DNA of 64,000 nt from NCBI GenBank assembly GCA_026225945.1, contig JAMJFZ010001137.1, positions 124,001-188,000 on the forward strand, written 5' to 3'. The stretch's first letter is position 1. Each line of letters starts with the position of its first letter. Origin of the DNA: Cricetomys ansorgei. Taxonomy: Eukaryota; Chordata; Mammalia; Rodentia; Nesomyidae. Made by a program: the position numbers and the translations under genes. Below are positions 11,531-24,089 of this stretch, piece by piece. A model generated the notes under the pieces. The model had not been told where the DNA came from, made no database searches, and saw only the letters and a program-made list of their open reading frames with translations.

Positions 11531-14500
11531 GAAACATTATCTGTGGAACTCAGAAAAGCTTAGATAATTTACCTCTGGGAGGGGACATTCCACCTCTGCA
11601 CAATCATGAAGTTTTATTCAATGAGCTAAATTGAATCTTCAGCACAATGGTGTCTTTTTCGTGAGAGCTTCAGTTATCACTTGTATTTCATGGATGGAAT
11701 GTGGGCAGCAAGATTGGGAGTGCTTGAGAAGCTTCAGTTGCATAAAGATGCATGCCGTTTTTCCTCTTTCCTCCTGGTTTTTGATTATTTTTGTTTTAGA
11801 AAATAGAATCTTGCTACATATTTCAGTGTATGGTTTGAATGGAAAGTTCTTCAGAGACTCAGGGATTTGAACTCTTGTCCTCCAGCTGGTGACATTGCTT
11901 TTAAAGCACAGAGTCCATCTTTGTTGCAACTCTGAGAGGGAGAGGGTGAGATCTTATTGGAGACTTCCCCAAGATTTCTGTCTCCTGATCCTTCAGGTGG
12001 AACATGCTGATCCCCCTCTGGAACCACAGAATGAAAATTGGCCTGCCATGTTTCCTAGAAACCAAGAGCCATAATAAATCTATCATATTCAAGTTGCAAT
12101 TGAGGGGTCTTGTGATCCATCAACAAGGAGACAACTAACATTCCCCGGCTGTCTCATCCTCATGATCTGCCTGTCTCAGGGTCTTCTAACCGGGATTACA
12201 TGTGTTTACAGCCTCAGCTCTTGCAGCTCTGCCACAAGCCTCTTCTATCCCCTCTCACCTCTCGTGTTCCCTCTCTTGCCTATCCTCTCTCCTCGCCCAG
12301 CTTCAGCTCTGCTGATCCATCCTCTACTCCTCCTTTCCCTTCTTCTTCTTCCTTTTCCTTACCCTCGGATAAGTTATATGTTTTCATCTCTTTGAAGTAG
12401 GATCTGAGAGATTTTCCATCCAAAGCCTTGAGAGGGCTGGGAGTTTGGCTTACAGGTAGGGTCCTTGTCCAACAAGTACAGGATCTTGGTTTCAGTCCCC
12501 ACTACTCTGGTGAAAGGAAAAGTTCAAAAGCATGACTTTGGACGTGGAACAACAGATCTCTTGTCAAGTCTGCAGTCAACAGTTAGTTAGCTTTGAGAAA
12601 GGCCCTGAGCCAGAACCACTACCATGGTGCCTCATGTGTGCCTAACTAGCAGATAAATAATCCATGTTTGTTGTTCCAAGCTTCCCTTTTAGGGACATTA
12701 TTAGTCTTCAGCAGAGAAGTGAGAAGACTAATCTCCTTCTGGGAGGACAGGACAGAAGAAGAAAGTAGCTACAGACAAATCAGAAGACCTCATGCAGTCT
12801 TACACTGAAATGTCTAAGGCAAGGCCATCTTGTTCTTTCTCCATTTCATTTTTACGTACATGTTCTGAGATCTCTGTGCCCCTCACACAAGTGGTCTTTG
12901 CATCATATATGAGATTTTCATGGTTTTGACCAAGAAAACGAATTAATTAATTAATTAATCTTGTAAAGGAAACTTAAAAGCAGAGCAAGCTAGGAGTCAT
13001 ATTTAATGTGATATTGGGCAGGAATTTCTGTACTTTCATTCTCACCTGCATTCTGAGTTGATTTCCATAGGTGGGTTTCTACTATGCATGCATCCTAGGC
13101 CAAATGACAGTTTCTGCTGAGACCAGACAAAGCCTGAAGCAGAGCAGCAAGTTTCTCCAAAACACAGCTGTGGGCTCTGATGACCCATTCAGAGCCTGAC
13201 TTTGAGGAGACATTGAACCCCACAGCTGTAGAGAGATACAACTTTCACATTAGGGAACTGGAGGATTTATTATCCAAATGTTAGACTTCTTTAGAAATCT
13301 AGGTAGAGAAGCATGAGCTTCTGACATTCCCTACTCTTCTGGTGGAGTCTTCTCTGTCTCACAGAACTGGAAACCGAAAACTTTGCACATACCAGACAAG
13401 ATAGAGTCATACCACTAAGCTCCATCCTCATCCCCCTTTCTCTTCCTCTTTGAAGATTCGTTGATGTTTGTCATCACACAGTTTGAATGTGTGTGTGTGT
13501 ATCAATGTATTCATCCATCAGGAGGTCAGGGGTCAACCTCAGCTGTCAATCATTTGGAGGTGTCATTGATCTTGGTTTTCATACTGGGACTCTTCTAAGA
13601 ACTGTAACTCAGTGTATGTTCTAGGTTTGCTGGCCTCAGAATCCCAGGAATCTCCCTGTCTCCACTACTTCAGAGCATAGGTTCATTGTACCACATTTGT
13701 GTTTTCACTTCAGCATGGGTTTGAATTGGCATAAGCTGGTGTGTGCAAAGGACTCGCCCCAGAGCCTATGTGGCCATTGGAACCAGATTTCAAAGGTTCT
13801 CCTCTGTTTCTCCATTTTCTGTAGTGGCCCAGATACAGATAAACATGCAGGCATTTGGTCCAAAATGTTGTATCTGAGGCTCAGTTCCTCTAGTCTTCAC
13901 AAATAAAGAGCAGAAGGCTCTAAAGGCTGATCTACAATGCTGTGTGCAATGAAATAACCGGATCCATGGCTCAGCTCCATGTATGGAAGCCATTTCAGTA
14001 GATTTCATCATTGTGTCATCCAAATGGAAACTTTCCTCTGAGCCTGTGATGCATCAAAGGGCAAAAGAAATTTAAATTGATACCTGCTTTCACAGCCTTA
14101 GGACCTCTGACACCATTTTTTCACTTTCTCTTTTCTCTTTTGTTCCCTCTCTGTTTGAAAATTGACTAGGGTGTAGAGGTACAATTTAGTCAATTTTTTG
14201 AGTCAGATTTGAAAAAAGTCACATAAAATTACACAGTGGAAACTCATCAATACGAAACTTAAATGGTCTACTTGAAGATAACCGGCCTTTAAACTTTAAG
14301 CTAGAGCATCCCATGTCTTTAATGTACTGTATCTTTAACTGGGATCTGTGGACAGAATTTTAAAATGAATGGAAAGAACTTTTCTTTGACCTTTATCATT
14401 AGATTAAAAGACTCAGAATGCAGAAGCAATTGAAGCCTTTATTGAAGTAGTGTTCTTAAGAAGTGCGCATTGAATGTTTTACACTCAGGCTTCTCACTCA

Positions 14501-15349
14501 TCATTCAGTTAGTCTCGCTGCCCTAAGATTCTTTTTTGTTGTATATACACTCTGTTTGCACATCCTCAGAGCAAAATGAATGGGTGGCCCTTGATCTGTA
14601 CCCCATGTCATTCTTCAGTGACAGTATTTTGGAGAAAAGTGCTGCCGATGAAAAAGTGCATAGAATACAGAGAAGATAAAAAAGTGTTGAATCTGAGGTT
14701 CATTCAGAATATGAGTTTGTATGCCATAAGCTTAATAAGAGGATCATCATGTACACAATATTTCAGGGAAACACAAGACAGTGTCATCACTAACCATCTT
14801 GCACTTAGACGAAGACAACATGAAGAGAATGATGCAGTATCAAACAAGGGGAACACACGGCAGGCATCTCAAGAGCTTGGTAGACAGACCACTCAGCAGC
14901 CTCGGGACAGAATGATATATTCCCTCACAGTGAGAGAGATGGGTTATGAGGATATTAACCTGTAGATTCAACAAGTCGATGCTCCTCGTCCAGCACTGCC
15001 AGCTTTGCCAAGCACATTCCCGGTTTTGAGAAGGGGCTGGGTCCATTCTCCATACATCAGACCATCAAGAAATGCTTCAGTTCATCATCCAAGCCATTGC
15101 CAGAATTGGACTCCTGACTGATATTCACAGAAACAGGACAATCACATATCCAGAGTGTTTTGCAGGCAGTTGTGTATATTTAAGTTCACAGCAAAGCTGG
15201 GAGATATCTGATGTCCATTTAATATAATATCTGATGTCATACATAGCCTTTATGTAGGTGACCTATAATGATCTATCTTGTTTACGAATCTAAATAGTTT
15301 TACTTGAGTGTCAATGGTTATTATGTTAGGTTAATCTCAGGTGAGTGAT
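11531..15349 (+). repeat. Macrosatellite unit U4 (hybrid of homogenised and diverged types)
   Basis: Fourth unit, 3819 bases. From 11531 to about 14035 it follows U1-U3 with a slightly raised difference rate (for example 'ctaactagcag' near 12643, a deletion before 'gcatcatatatg' near 12900, 'gggactc' near 13587). From about 14036 it changes abruptly to a clearly diverged sequence whose nearest relatives in the window are the U5-U9 type units. The switch inside a unit is what unequal crossover or a gene-conversion tract end leaves behind. Only frame-shadow ORFs are present, including a 129-codon frame at 14576-14965. Confidence 0.9.
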
Positions 15350-16510
15350 GAAACATATCTGTGGGAGGTGATATTCCAGCTCTGCATAATCATGAAGTTT
15401 TCTTCAATGAGCTAAATAGAATCTTCAGCACATTGGTGTCTTTTCTATGATAGCTTCAGTTATCACTTGTATTTCATGGATGGAATTGTCAGCAAGAGAG
15501 GGAGGGCACCAGAAACTTCAGTTGCATAAAGATGCATGATGTTTTTCCTCTTTTTTTCTAATTTTGTTTATTTTGGTTTTTTAAATAGAATATTGCTTTA
15601 CACAACAGTATATGCTTTTAATGTGAAAAATTCTGCAGAAATTCAGGTTTATGGACTCATGCCCTCCAGCTTTAACAGTCCATAATCCATCTTGTGTATC
15701 AGAGATATGTGCAACATAGCTTGTGTACTAATGCTGAGAGGCAGAGAATTTTAATGCATTGGAGTTCTGCCCAATATCTGTGTTTCCTGATCCTTCAGGT
15801 GGTACATGCTGATTCTCCTCTGGAACCATAGACTGACAAAGGGCCTGCCACCCTGCATGTCCTGCCAAGTAACCAAGAGCCAAAATTAACCTATCATCAA
15901 GTTGAATCTGTGGTGATTTGTGACCCATCAACAAGGAAAGAACTAATTTGCCCAGGCTTTCTCATCCTCTTGATCTCATTCTGTCTCAGCCACTTCACGC
16001 TGGGATTCCATGTGTTTACAGCCTCAGCTCCTGTAGCTCTGCGAAAGGCCTCTTTTAACCCCTCTCACCTCCCCTCTTCCCTCTCTTCACTTTCATCTCT
16101 CCTCATCCTCAGGTCTGCTCTCCTCCATCCTCTAATCTCCTCCTTTACATCCTTCTTTCGATTCTTCTTTTCTTCTTATGTCCTCTTTCCTTCCTTCTCT
16201 TCCTCTCCCTCTGGTAAGTTACATCTGGGCACGTCTTGATACTTTTCCATCAAAAGCTATTAGCTTACAGGGAGTTTGGGTTACTAGTACGGTGCAAGGC
16301 ATGAATGTGTGTGTACATACATATGGAGGTCAGGGGTTCACCACAACTGTCATTGTTCCTAGACCGTCCATCTTTATTTTGGAATAGGGTCTCTGTTGGC
16401 TAAGAGCTCACTGCATTAGCTGGGATGGATGGCCTTAGACTCCCAGGAATCCCCTTGTCTTCAACACCCTAGGGTCAGGATTACAATTTTGTGCTACCAC
16501 TATAGGCGTT
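15350..16510 (+). repeat. Truncated diverged macrosatellite unit U5
   Basis: Starts with a degenerate anchor (gatgaaacatatctgtggga). It follows the unit through the early unclassified stretch, the antisense SINE fragment and the pyrimidine tract (about 16030-16215). Near 16290 the sense ID-like SINE is cut after gtttgggttactagtacggtgcaag, and the sequence jumps about 1 kb of phase to the antisense B4-like element. Homology to the family stops near 16510. It is therefore a copy with an internal deletion and a lost 3' half. Confidence 0.8.
16305..16510 (-). mobile_element. Antisense B4-like SINE in U5
   Basis: The text gtgtgtgtacatacatatgg, aggtcaggggttcaccacaa, then gactcccaggaatccccttg and 'aggattacaattttgtgcta' follows an antisense B4 (GT-rich tail first, then the B1-like part). 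It corresponds to 1966-2200 of U1. It is better preserved than the copy in the homogenised units. Confidence 0.6.
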
Positions 16511-17315
16511 AGGAGGATGTGGTGTCTAAGGGAATGATGAGGTGGGTTTGGGAGTAAGGCACCAGAATCTATGCAGCAACGGCTCAAACATGTTCAGCAC
16601 AGTTGTGTTTTGTTGAAAGAGTGGTAATGTCCAGTCTGCTTCCCCAGGGGAACCTGTCAGCACTCTGTTCATTCACAAACATCTCTCTCAGGCTGGAGGC
16701 ACTTTGTCCTTAGGACTCTGGCCCCTTGACTGATGGACAGGAAAAAAAAACTGTAAACTTTTTCAGTATACAAGGCGAGTCTGGGTCAGTCTCCTGGCAG
16801 GCAGTAAGGAGTGGAGAAAACAGCCTATTAGTGGGTGCCAAGTGCAAACTTGGGCATCATGCCTTGCAAAATATCTCATGTCTGTCTCTTCCTTCATAGC
16901 TTTGGGGACCCTGTGGCTGGGCTACTTGTATGGCTGTCTCCTTGTTTATACAGAGGGTTATGGAGAAAATACTGGTGCGACAGAGGAACAGTATTAAATA
17001 CAGATTGATTCACATGTGTGATGGCTTATTCCTTATTTTGGTACTGTTGGGAGATGGTAAGGGTTTAGGGGCAAGTCACAGAAGGAGATTTTGGGGACCC
17101 CAGTTTCACAATCTCCTGCCCAATTTTTGGTGCTGTTCCCTTAAGGTCCAAAGCAACATGGTCCACTGACCAGCTGCAGGTGTCCACTAGTGAATCACCA
17201 GCCTTCTGATCCTGGCGCCAGTCCTTATGTGTGCTTATGTGTGTCACAGTGCTACCAATCAGTTGCAGGTGTCCACCTGTGAGCCAAAGGAAACTGTTTT
17301 CCTTGCAATTTATTT
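16511..17315. other. Unrecognised single-copy spacer between U5 and the microsatellite
   Basis: About 800 bases with no match elsewhere in the window. A short A9 run lies near 16742. A 79-codon frame at 16930-17169 has no recognisable domain. Two related 12-15 base strings (gcaggtgtccac at about 17176 and 17265) form a loose direct repeat about 90 bases apart. It could be a fragment of a retroelement or plain intergenic sequence; I cannot assign it. Confidence 0.5.
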
Positions 17316-18144
<829 letters not shown>

Positions 18145-18805
18145 CAGGAACCAAAGACTGAATAAACTCCATGGTATCCATCTTGACTCTCAGGGATTCA
18201 GTAAATTTGGTTATCATTGTGTGCCTTTAGAGACAGCTCCGCTGAAGCAGGTATAGATGAAGTGACTCTCCTGTGGGCTATTTGCCAGGCCTGAGTGTGA
18301 TCTTTTGTGGGTGAAGTGTTCCTTGAGATGGTAAGTGGAATCGGGTCACTATCCCAAGAAACAGATTCTGAGAAATGCCTCCATGGTGCAAATCGGTTTA
18401 TTCTGTCGGAAAGCAGGTTTCTATGGAGAAAGTAGGGTGGTACAGAAGGGAGAGGTCCAATAGCATTGGTTTATACTTATTAGACTCTTCAATCAGCCTA
18501 TGTAAAGCTAGTTAATCAGGAGAGGGAAGGACAAAGGTCATTAAAGGCCCAATAGCCAACATTAGCGAACAAGGTTTCAGTAAAGACAGAGGAGATAGAT
18601 ACTCATCTGGCAGGCATTTCAACTATTGTTCCAAGGACCCGCCATTTAAAGTATGGGCCTAGGTATTGGCCCAGTGAAGGCACTAAAGCCCATCTCTCTT
18701 TTCTGCCATCATGATCCAGTAGCCATCAACACCTCAGTTTCCTTTTTCTTCAATGGACACAACAATCTCTACTTCTTTAGAGTTTGATAGGAATGACATA
18801 AAGAT

Positions 18806-18948
18806 TCCCCAAGTGTAATGGTACATGCCTTTAGTCACACCAATTAGGAGGCAGGAGTAAAGGGGGAATCTCAGTGAGTTCAAGCCTAGCCTGGTTTATA
18901 TAGTGGCTTCCAGACCAGCAGAATTTCATAGGGAGACCCTCTAAAAAT
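18806..18948 (+). mobile_element. B1 SINE in D1
   Basis: Reads gtaatggtacatgcctttag, aggaggcaggagtaaag, gttcaagcctagcctggttt, then agaccct with a short A-rich end. It follows the B1 consensus through its A box, 'ggaggcagaggcagg', 'gttcaaggccagcctggtct' and 'gagaccctgtctc'. It is diverged and so old, and it is shared with D2 (48534-48673), so it predates the duplication. Confidence 0.75.
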
Positions 18949-19108
18949 CACATATGCATTGAGCAAGCAGCAGTTTTAGTGTTCATGTAATGTGCATGTG
19001 TGAGCAAGCTCATGCCTGAGGCCCATAAATATTCATAGGTGCATACTTTAGCTATATTTGATAAACAAGCAATGTTTCTCCATTTCTTTGTCTCAAATTC
19101 TGTGTTGG

Positions 19109-19392
19109 AGAGCCAGATAAAGGGCTCAATAGGTGAAAGCACCTGTTACACAAGCCGTACAGCATGAGATTGATCCCAGAAGTCCCCCAAAGCGAGATGC
19201 TTTTTCCCAGAACTCCTGCGGCAGGATGGGAGGAGGAGATGGGAGAAACTGATGGAGTCTCTGGGACAGCTAGCCTGGGGAACTTCATGTGGTGCAGGAA
19301 GCACGACAGCCTGTATGACAAGGTGGGCAGGGAGACTTGCCTCTCAAAAGCTGTCCTCTGACTTCCACGTGACAGGTGAGTGTGTATACACT
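19109..19392 (+). mobile_element. B2/B3-like SINE in D1
   Basis: A tRNA-like head (agggctcaataggtgaaagc, then a 'gattgatcccagaa' B-box-like end) is followed by a body with 'ggatgggaggaggagatggg', 'acaaggtgggcagggagact' and the characteristic 'agctgtcctctgacttccac' with a GT/AC-type end. This is the layout of rodent B3. It is shared with D2 (48836-49122). Confidence 0.6.
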
Positions 19393-19457
19393 TCCCATCC
19401 AAAACAATCTGTTTTTTTATGAGAGAAAGAAATTAAGAAAGGAATTCCTTTCTCCCT

Positions 19458-19570
19458 GGCCATGGTGACTTGCATCTATAATCCAGCTCTCAGAAGGCAA
19501 TGTCAGGAGGAAGGAGAGTGTGAGACTATCCTAGGTGGCATCTCATGGCACTGTCTCAAAACAGCAATGA
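19458..19570 (+). mobile_element. Diverged B1-related SINE in D1
   Basis: The text ccatggtgacttgcatctat, 'aatccagctctcagaaggc', 'aggaggaaggagagtgtgag' and a 'ctgtctcaaaacag' end follows a B1-type monomer with poor preservation. It is shared with D2 at about 49181-49292. Confidence 0.5.
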
Positions 19571-19747
19571 CAGCAAATTGTATTTTCTCATCTGTGAGTT
19601 GGGAGCACCAGTCTCCGCGTCTCTACTGAGATGTACTGCTTAACTGGGGTGACAGGTTCGCAGACAGCTTGCCTATCAATGAGACCCATCGATGTGGCAT
19701 GACCAGTTGGAATGGCTCTCCAGCATTAAGAGAGAACCAGGAAAACC

Positions 19748-21871
19748 CCTGCCTGCTGCTGTCTTCTTCCAAATTGCCACAAGGCTGAGGACTAGAATGG
19801 CTGTTCATCTGAGCCAGACAAGAGTGGACACAGCCTTGGTGAAGGTCCTGTCTTGCCAAAAATCTGAGGCAGCATATTCATTACATTTAACTTTTATATG
19901 TTCATCATATCAGCATCCGTGTATTCATTCACACAGCCATGAGTTAATTCATTCACTGCTTCTATGCATCAGGACTTGATCTGTATGCAGAAGATAGTCT
20001 CTGTGCTACAGCTGCTGGCTCTGGGATGGGTCTTGGAGATGGGGACAGACACATGGAGATTGTGGTGCTGTGGTACCTGATCAATGGCCAGGCTGATGAC
20101 AGCTCATCTCAGTACAATGTCCTGTCCAGCAATCATGTTCTCTTATGTCAGTGTCTTGTTGGTAAGGGCTTGGTCAATGCTTTCTTCATGGTCCATAAAT
20201 CTTAGAACTTTTAATCTGAACCTGCCTTGTGCAATGAAGGTCAGCTAAAAATCTGCTGAGTTCCCCACTGTGCCCTCCTTAAATGGATCTCTACAGTCAG
20301 GACAGAAGGCATGGCAGCCTGTATCTTCCTGGCAGGAGTGTGATAGCTTTTCCAGGGTTTGGATGTCAGAGGGATGATCAGCACTCTGTGAGGCTGGTGC
20401 AGGTGCCCTAAGGATAGAGAGAAGGGACATGTAGGGTGGGGGCTCCCAAAGACTTCAGGAGGCTCTGCTCTGCTGAGAAGAGTAATTAGAGGGGCAGCAA
20501 TGGGTGGAGCTTCAGGGGATGTGGGAGTGTGCTGGAGGGCACAGGGCAGGGTGACCTGCGTCACTGGCTCACATCTCACTTGCCACTGTTGTACAGCATA
20601 CGTGGAAATGTGTCTGTATCTGTCTCTCTGTCTCTGTGTCTCTGTCTCTCTGTCTGTCTTTGTCTCTCTGTCTGTCCCTCTCTGCCTGTTTGTCTGACTC
20701 TCTCTGTCTGTCTCTCTTTCCCTCTCTGTGTGTTAATGTGTGGGGCATGAGGTATGTTGTACTATTTTATTATCAACTAGGTAGCTGGGTAAATATGGCT
20801 ACATATTCGCAAGAAGAGAATATATTCTATGAAATTTCACAGAGCTGGGGAAACTCTGCAGGTTAGCAAGTGTGATGAAGTCTCTCCCTCTGTATATGTG
20901 TGTACAGTTATGAGTCGTGGTGGACTGTGCTATGTTCAGTTAGCTACCTGGTTGTCCCACATTCACGTGATGGGAATGGTGTCTATGAACTTTTCTAAGA
21001 GTTTAGGAGACTCGGCAGGTCAGCGTGGCCCTGGAACAAAGGTCTTTCCTTGAAGAGAAAGGCATGGTAGCTGCTCTTCTCTATGGGCAGAGCTTGAGTA
21101 GGCACTACGCCTGGCTCAGTACAGCACATGATGCACAGGACTGCAGCCCTGCTCTGACCAGTTAGACCACAGCTGGGGAGAATGGGTACTCATTGAACAG
21201 GATGTGTGTTCAGGGAAAGGCCCAAAACAACCTCTTATGTGCTGCTTAATCTTCTCCTGAGGCTCAGTGTCACATCCTGCGCTCCTTTCTGCCCCAGGAT
21301 CTGTAACCATTAAGAAATACGGAGTGCCAACCCTCTTCTGATTTCCCTTTCTTTACTGCATATTTTGGCCACTTGTTTACCATTTCTGGTCCAGACTTGC
21401 CTTAATACCTTCTTTTGTGACCAGGCATACCTGATTATTAAAACTCTGTTAAAATGGCTTATCCATGCAGGCTCTGATGTTTTTAACACTGCATTCATTG
21501 GTTACAGATGAACTTAATTTTGAAAATTAACTGTCATCAGGACTTGCCTCTCAGATGTATAAATGTGACTATGTACTTTGAGGAAGAGGATTAGCTGAAC
21601 CATAGCAACTTCATCCCTGTTCTTACTCAGCTGGCTTTGTGCAAATAAGGAATAGAAGTTACTTGGAAGAACAAGCATAGAGAGAGCCGGTCAGCATTCC
21701 CAGCAACCTCTTGTCATTTTATTTGTGCCTTGTACTTCCTATTCCTCCTGCCAGCAGCACCCACACAGGGTTCCTTGAGTCCCACCAGTCTCAGTCCTTT
21801 ATTCTTGGAGACATCTGAGTTTTCTATGAGAGCCCTATACTCATTTCCTCCATCTTCTGGTTTCTGAACTT
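19748..21871. other. 2.1-kb segment present in D1 and absent from D2
   Basis: D2 reads directly from ggaaaacc (ending 49474) into caacacctcattttt, while D1 has about 2.12 kb between the same two points. The segment holds the TCTG/TCTC tract at 20607-20733 and otherwise unrecognised sequence. Frames up to 112 codons (20241-20579, minus) show no domain. No target-site duplication or poly-A end was seen at its edges, so deletion from D2 is more likely than a retroelement insertion into D1. Confidence 0.8.
20607..20733. repeat. (TCTG/TCTC)n imperfect simple repeat
   Basis: About 125 bases of TCTG, TCTC and TGTC tetramers, imperfect throughout, ending in a short GTGT stretch. The overlapping Ser/Leu/Cys/Val frames starting near 20500-20636 are translations of this repeat. 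Confidence 0.9.
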
Positions 21872-22375
21872 CAACACGTCATTTTCAAGGCCAAGTAACA
21901 TGACCGATCTCCTTCCAGTGAAAGTCAGACTAATAAAAACTACAAGGAACAGAAGGACCCTAGCGCCCATTAGCAGATTCGGCCAATTTCAAACTCTGGC
22001 CATTTGAAATTATGTATTGTATTGTCGTTTTGATGCCTCTCCATCTCTTCTCTTCTGCCATGTTTTAAAATAATTTCTACACATTCTTATTTTCTAAGAA
22101 TTTGTACATTCGCCCACCATGTAGTTTCACGTAACATTAAATAAGACATTGACGTGTTTGGCATGGTAGAATTTTCTTCAAGGTGCTCACAGTGCAGTAT
22201 AGTTATTGGATATGAAGGGAGTGGGGTGGGGTGGGTCTCAAGCATGTGCCTTTCGTTCAACAACAAAACCCCTAAATGTCTTTGTCTTGACATTAGAGTC
22301 AATGAGCATAACAACAACAGCAGTGAAATGTCATTCATTATGTAAACAATTCTCATAGTTAGTTTTTTCTGTTAG

Positions 22376-22495
22376 GAGAGGCACTGGGATTTGAATCAGA
22401 TCCTCACACATACCCAGAAAGCACCCTAACACCGAGTCACCCCAATCGTCCTATTACATTTTTTTCTGATACAGCCCCTCACTAGGCTGCCATGT
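22376..22495 (-). mobile_element. Antisense SINE fragment (ID/B4-type) in D1
   Basis: Reads ggcactgggatttgaatcag, atcctcacacatacc, 'gcaccctaacaccgagtcac' and then 'tgatacagcccctcactagg'. This resembles an antisense tRNA-derived head (ggatttgaactcaggtcctc...ctaccactgagccac) beside an antisense B1-like end. It is shared with D2 at about 49976-50095. Confidence 0.5.
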
Positions 22496-22904
22496 TTCAC
22501 CCTGGGCTCATTATTGATATTTCCTCTTTTGTCCCAAAAGGCTGGGCACATGAACTGACTCTGCAGTGCACTTCTGTTTCTCTCAGTGTGCAGAGGCAAT
22601 GCTGGTGACCTGGCAAGGAGGGACTGCAGCTGTGAAGTTCTCTCCAGCAGGCAAGGCAATGGCACAGCATCCCTACTCCCCACTCTCTCATAGTCTGTGA
22701 GGGCCAGGTCCCCTTACTCTCACTTCTCAGAAGTTAATCTGAAGGACCCAGGGCAGCTAGGCCTTTCCTCTTCCTGCATTGCCCACTCATGTCATTCCGG
22801 CTCAGAAACCTGTACTCAGGAATCATATTTCTCTCCTGCCCAGACCTGGCACCAAGTTTTCTAATTTGTCTACATCAATCTATTATAGTGACTTCAGCAG
22901 GAAG

Positions 22905-23400
22905 TTCATACCCACTGATGAGTCACCCCAATCTCCCATCTCCATTCCCCTGGACAGCCATTAGAGCACTTCCTTTGTGTATGACTTCCTCTGTTCTAGG
23001 CATTTCTTGTAAATAGAGACACATCACCCAGACCCTATGACCTAGCTTCTTTCACTGAACACTTTAGCACCTCTCACTCAGTGCAGAGGTAGTATCAGGC
23101 CCTCCTTTGTCTACATAGTGATAGTGTTTGCCTAGAGCAGACTCTGCTCATCCATTTGTCTGTGGGTGGACACTTGATTTGCAAACCCTTTGCCTACTCC
23201 GAAGACCCATGATGGACAGTGACTGCAGTGCCTGTCATGTCCTTCATTTCAGATTCTCTGAGTCCACACCTACAGTGGAATTGCTGCATCACAGGACTGT
23301 CACCCTTTCCAAACAGTGCAGCACACTCCATCCCTACTAGCAGTGCAGCAAGTCTTAGGGTTCTACTTATGAATGAAGACACTTGTAGACTCTTTTTCAA
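22905..23400 (+). mobile_element. Ancient L1M-like LINE fragment in D1
   Basis: Matches the familiar mammalian L1M 3' region in order: a 'caccccaatctcccatctcc' part, 'ctgttctaggcatttcttg', 'cttctttcactgaacac', 'gctcatccatttgtctgtgg', 'cagtggaattgctgcatcac' and 'actccatccctactagcag'. These follow the old L1 text (tattctggacatttc..., ggcttctttcacttagcat, ttatccattcatc, gagtggaattgctgggtca, acattcccaccagcag). It is heavily diverged and has no coding capacity. It is shared with D2. Confidence 0.65.
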
Positions 23401-23589
23401 ATTTTAATGAACTAATTACTAGGTCAGTATTTGGTGAATTTGTTTTTTCGATTGTGAGAAATAAATACCAGGTCCTCAGGATCATTGCTCATTTTTTTTC
23501 AAATAAATTTTCCACCAAGAATTTGTAGACCTTAGCCTATGTGGATGCATTTATATCTTTGTCAATGACTAATACCCAGACAGACTTCA

Positions 23590-23828
23590 TGACTTTTTTG
23601 CTTTCTGGTTCTTCTCTTGCCAGCCTGGAGGGTAATTTGACACTGAGGGATGTCAGCTTCCTTGGAGTCTGCCTGAGCTGTGTGCAACACTTGTGTCTCA
23701 GTGCCTTGTCCTCCTGGTGTCTCCATGTCTACATCCAATGTGCCTTCTGGGTAGGACAGCTGGGCAGATCCCATCCATGAAGAGCCCTAGAGCTACAAGG
23801 AGAGGCATCTTCTCTGGGCTCCAGGCAG
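23590..23828 (-). pseudogene. Broken clade-A3-like serpin first coding exon, copy in D1
   Basis: On the minus strand an ATG at 23808-23806 opens a signal-peptide-like frame (LLVALGLF, then GICPAVL) typical of the Serpina3 (antichymotrypsin/contrapsin) secretion signal. The duplicate at 51.4 kb keeps the frame into a YPEG segment. Here about 5 bases are missing after the CPAVL codons, so the frame shifts and the downstream peptide is read from another frame (23562-23774). The splice acceptor seen in D2 (cctttcag before the 5' leader) is cctttctg here, so the AG is lost at 23826-23827. Similarity fades by about 23590 and none of the serpin core or reactive loop follows. It is inactive. The family assignment rests on the signal-peptide resemblance. 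Confidence 0.55.
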
Positions 23829-24089
23829 AAAGGAAAAGATTCTTTGAGTCTGGGAGGACCTGGCCTTGTTCACACCCACTGCTACCACTGCCACCTGGCC
23901 TGCATTGTGTCCCATCTGTGCTGTCATTTGCTGCCTCTGCTATCTTCCTTGGAACCTGTTATAGCCTCTCAAATGACAGTATGACATCTTCTGCTTTGAT
24001 TTACCACTGGAGGAGAGGCTTTACAGGAAGTCATCATTCTCAAGAGATACATTGTGAGATGAAGGTACTTGCCATGTTACAGAGTGTGG

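Noticed and set aside
1..16239. Recurring short ORFs repeated once per unit (61-129 codons, both strands)
   Set aside because: They recur because the DNA recurs. They overlap each other in opposite strands and several frames, cross SINEs and pyrimidine tracts, and are changed by single-base indels (the 129-codon frame at 7797-8186 exists only because of one extra T). No domain is recognisable.
16511..17315. Possible LTR or other retroelement in the single-copy spacer
   Set aside because: I saw no paired ends, no clear terminal signals and no coding remnant, so it is left as unrecognised.
18364..18374. TTCTGAGAA (STAT-type GAS site) in D1, TTCTGGGAA at the matching place in D2
   Set aside because: Such palindromes are common by chance, it lies far from the serpin fragment and there is no nearby promoter evidence.
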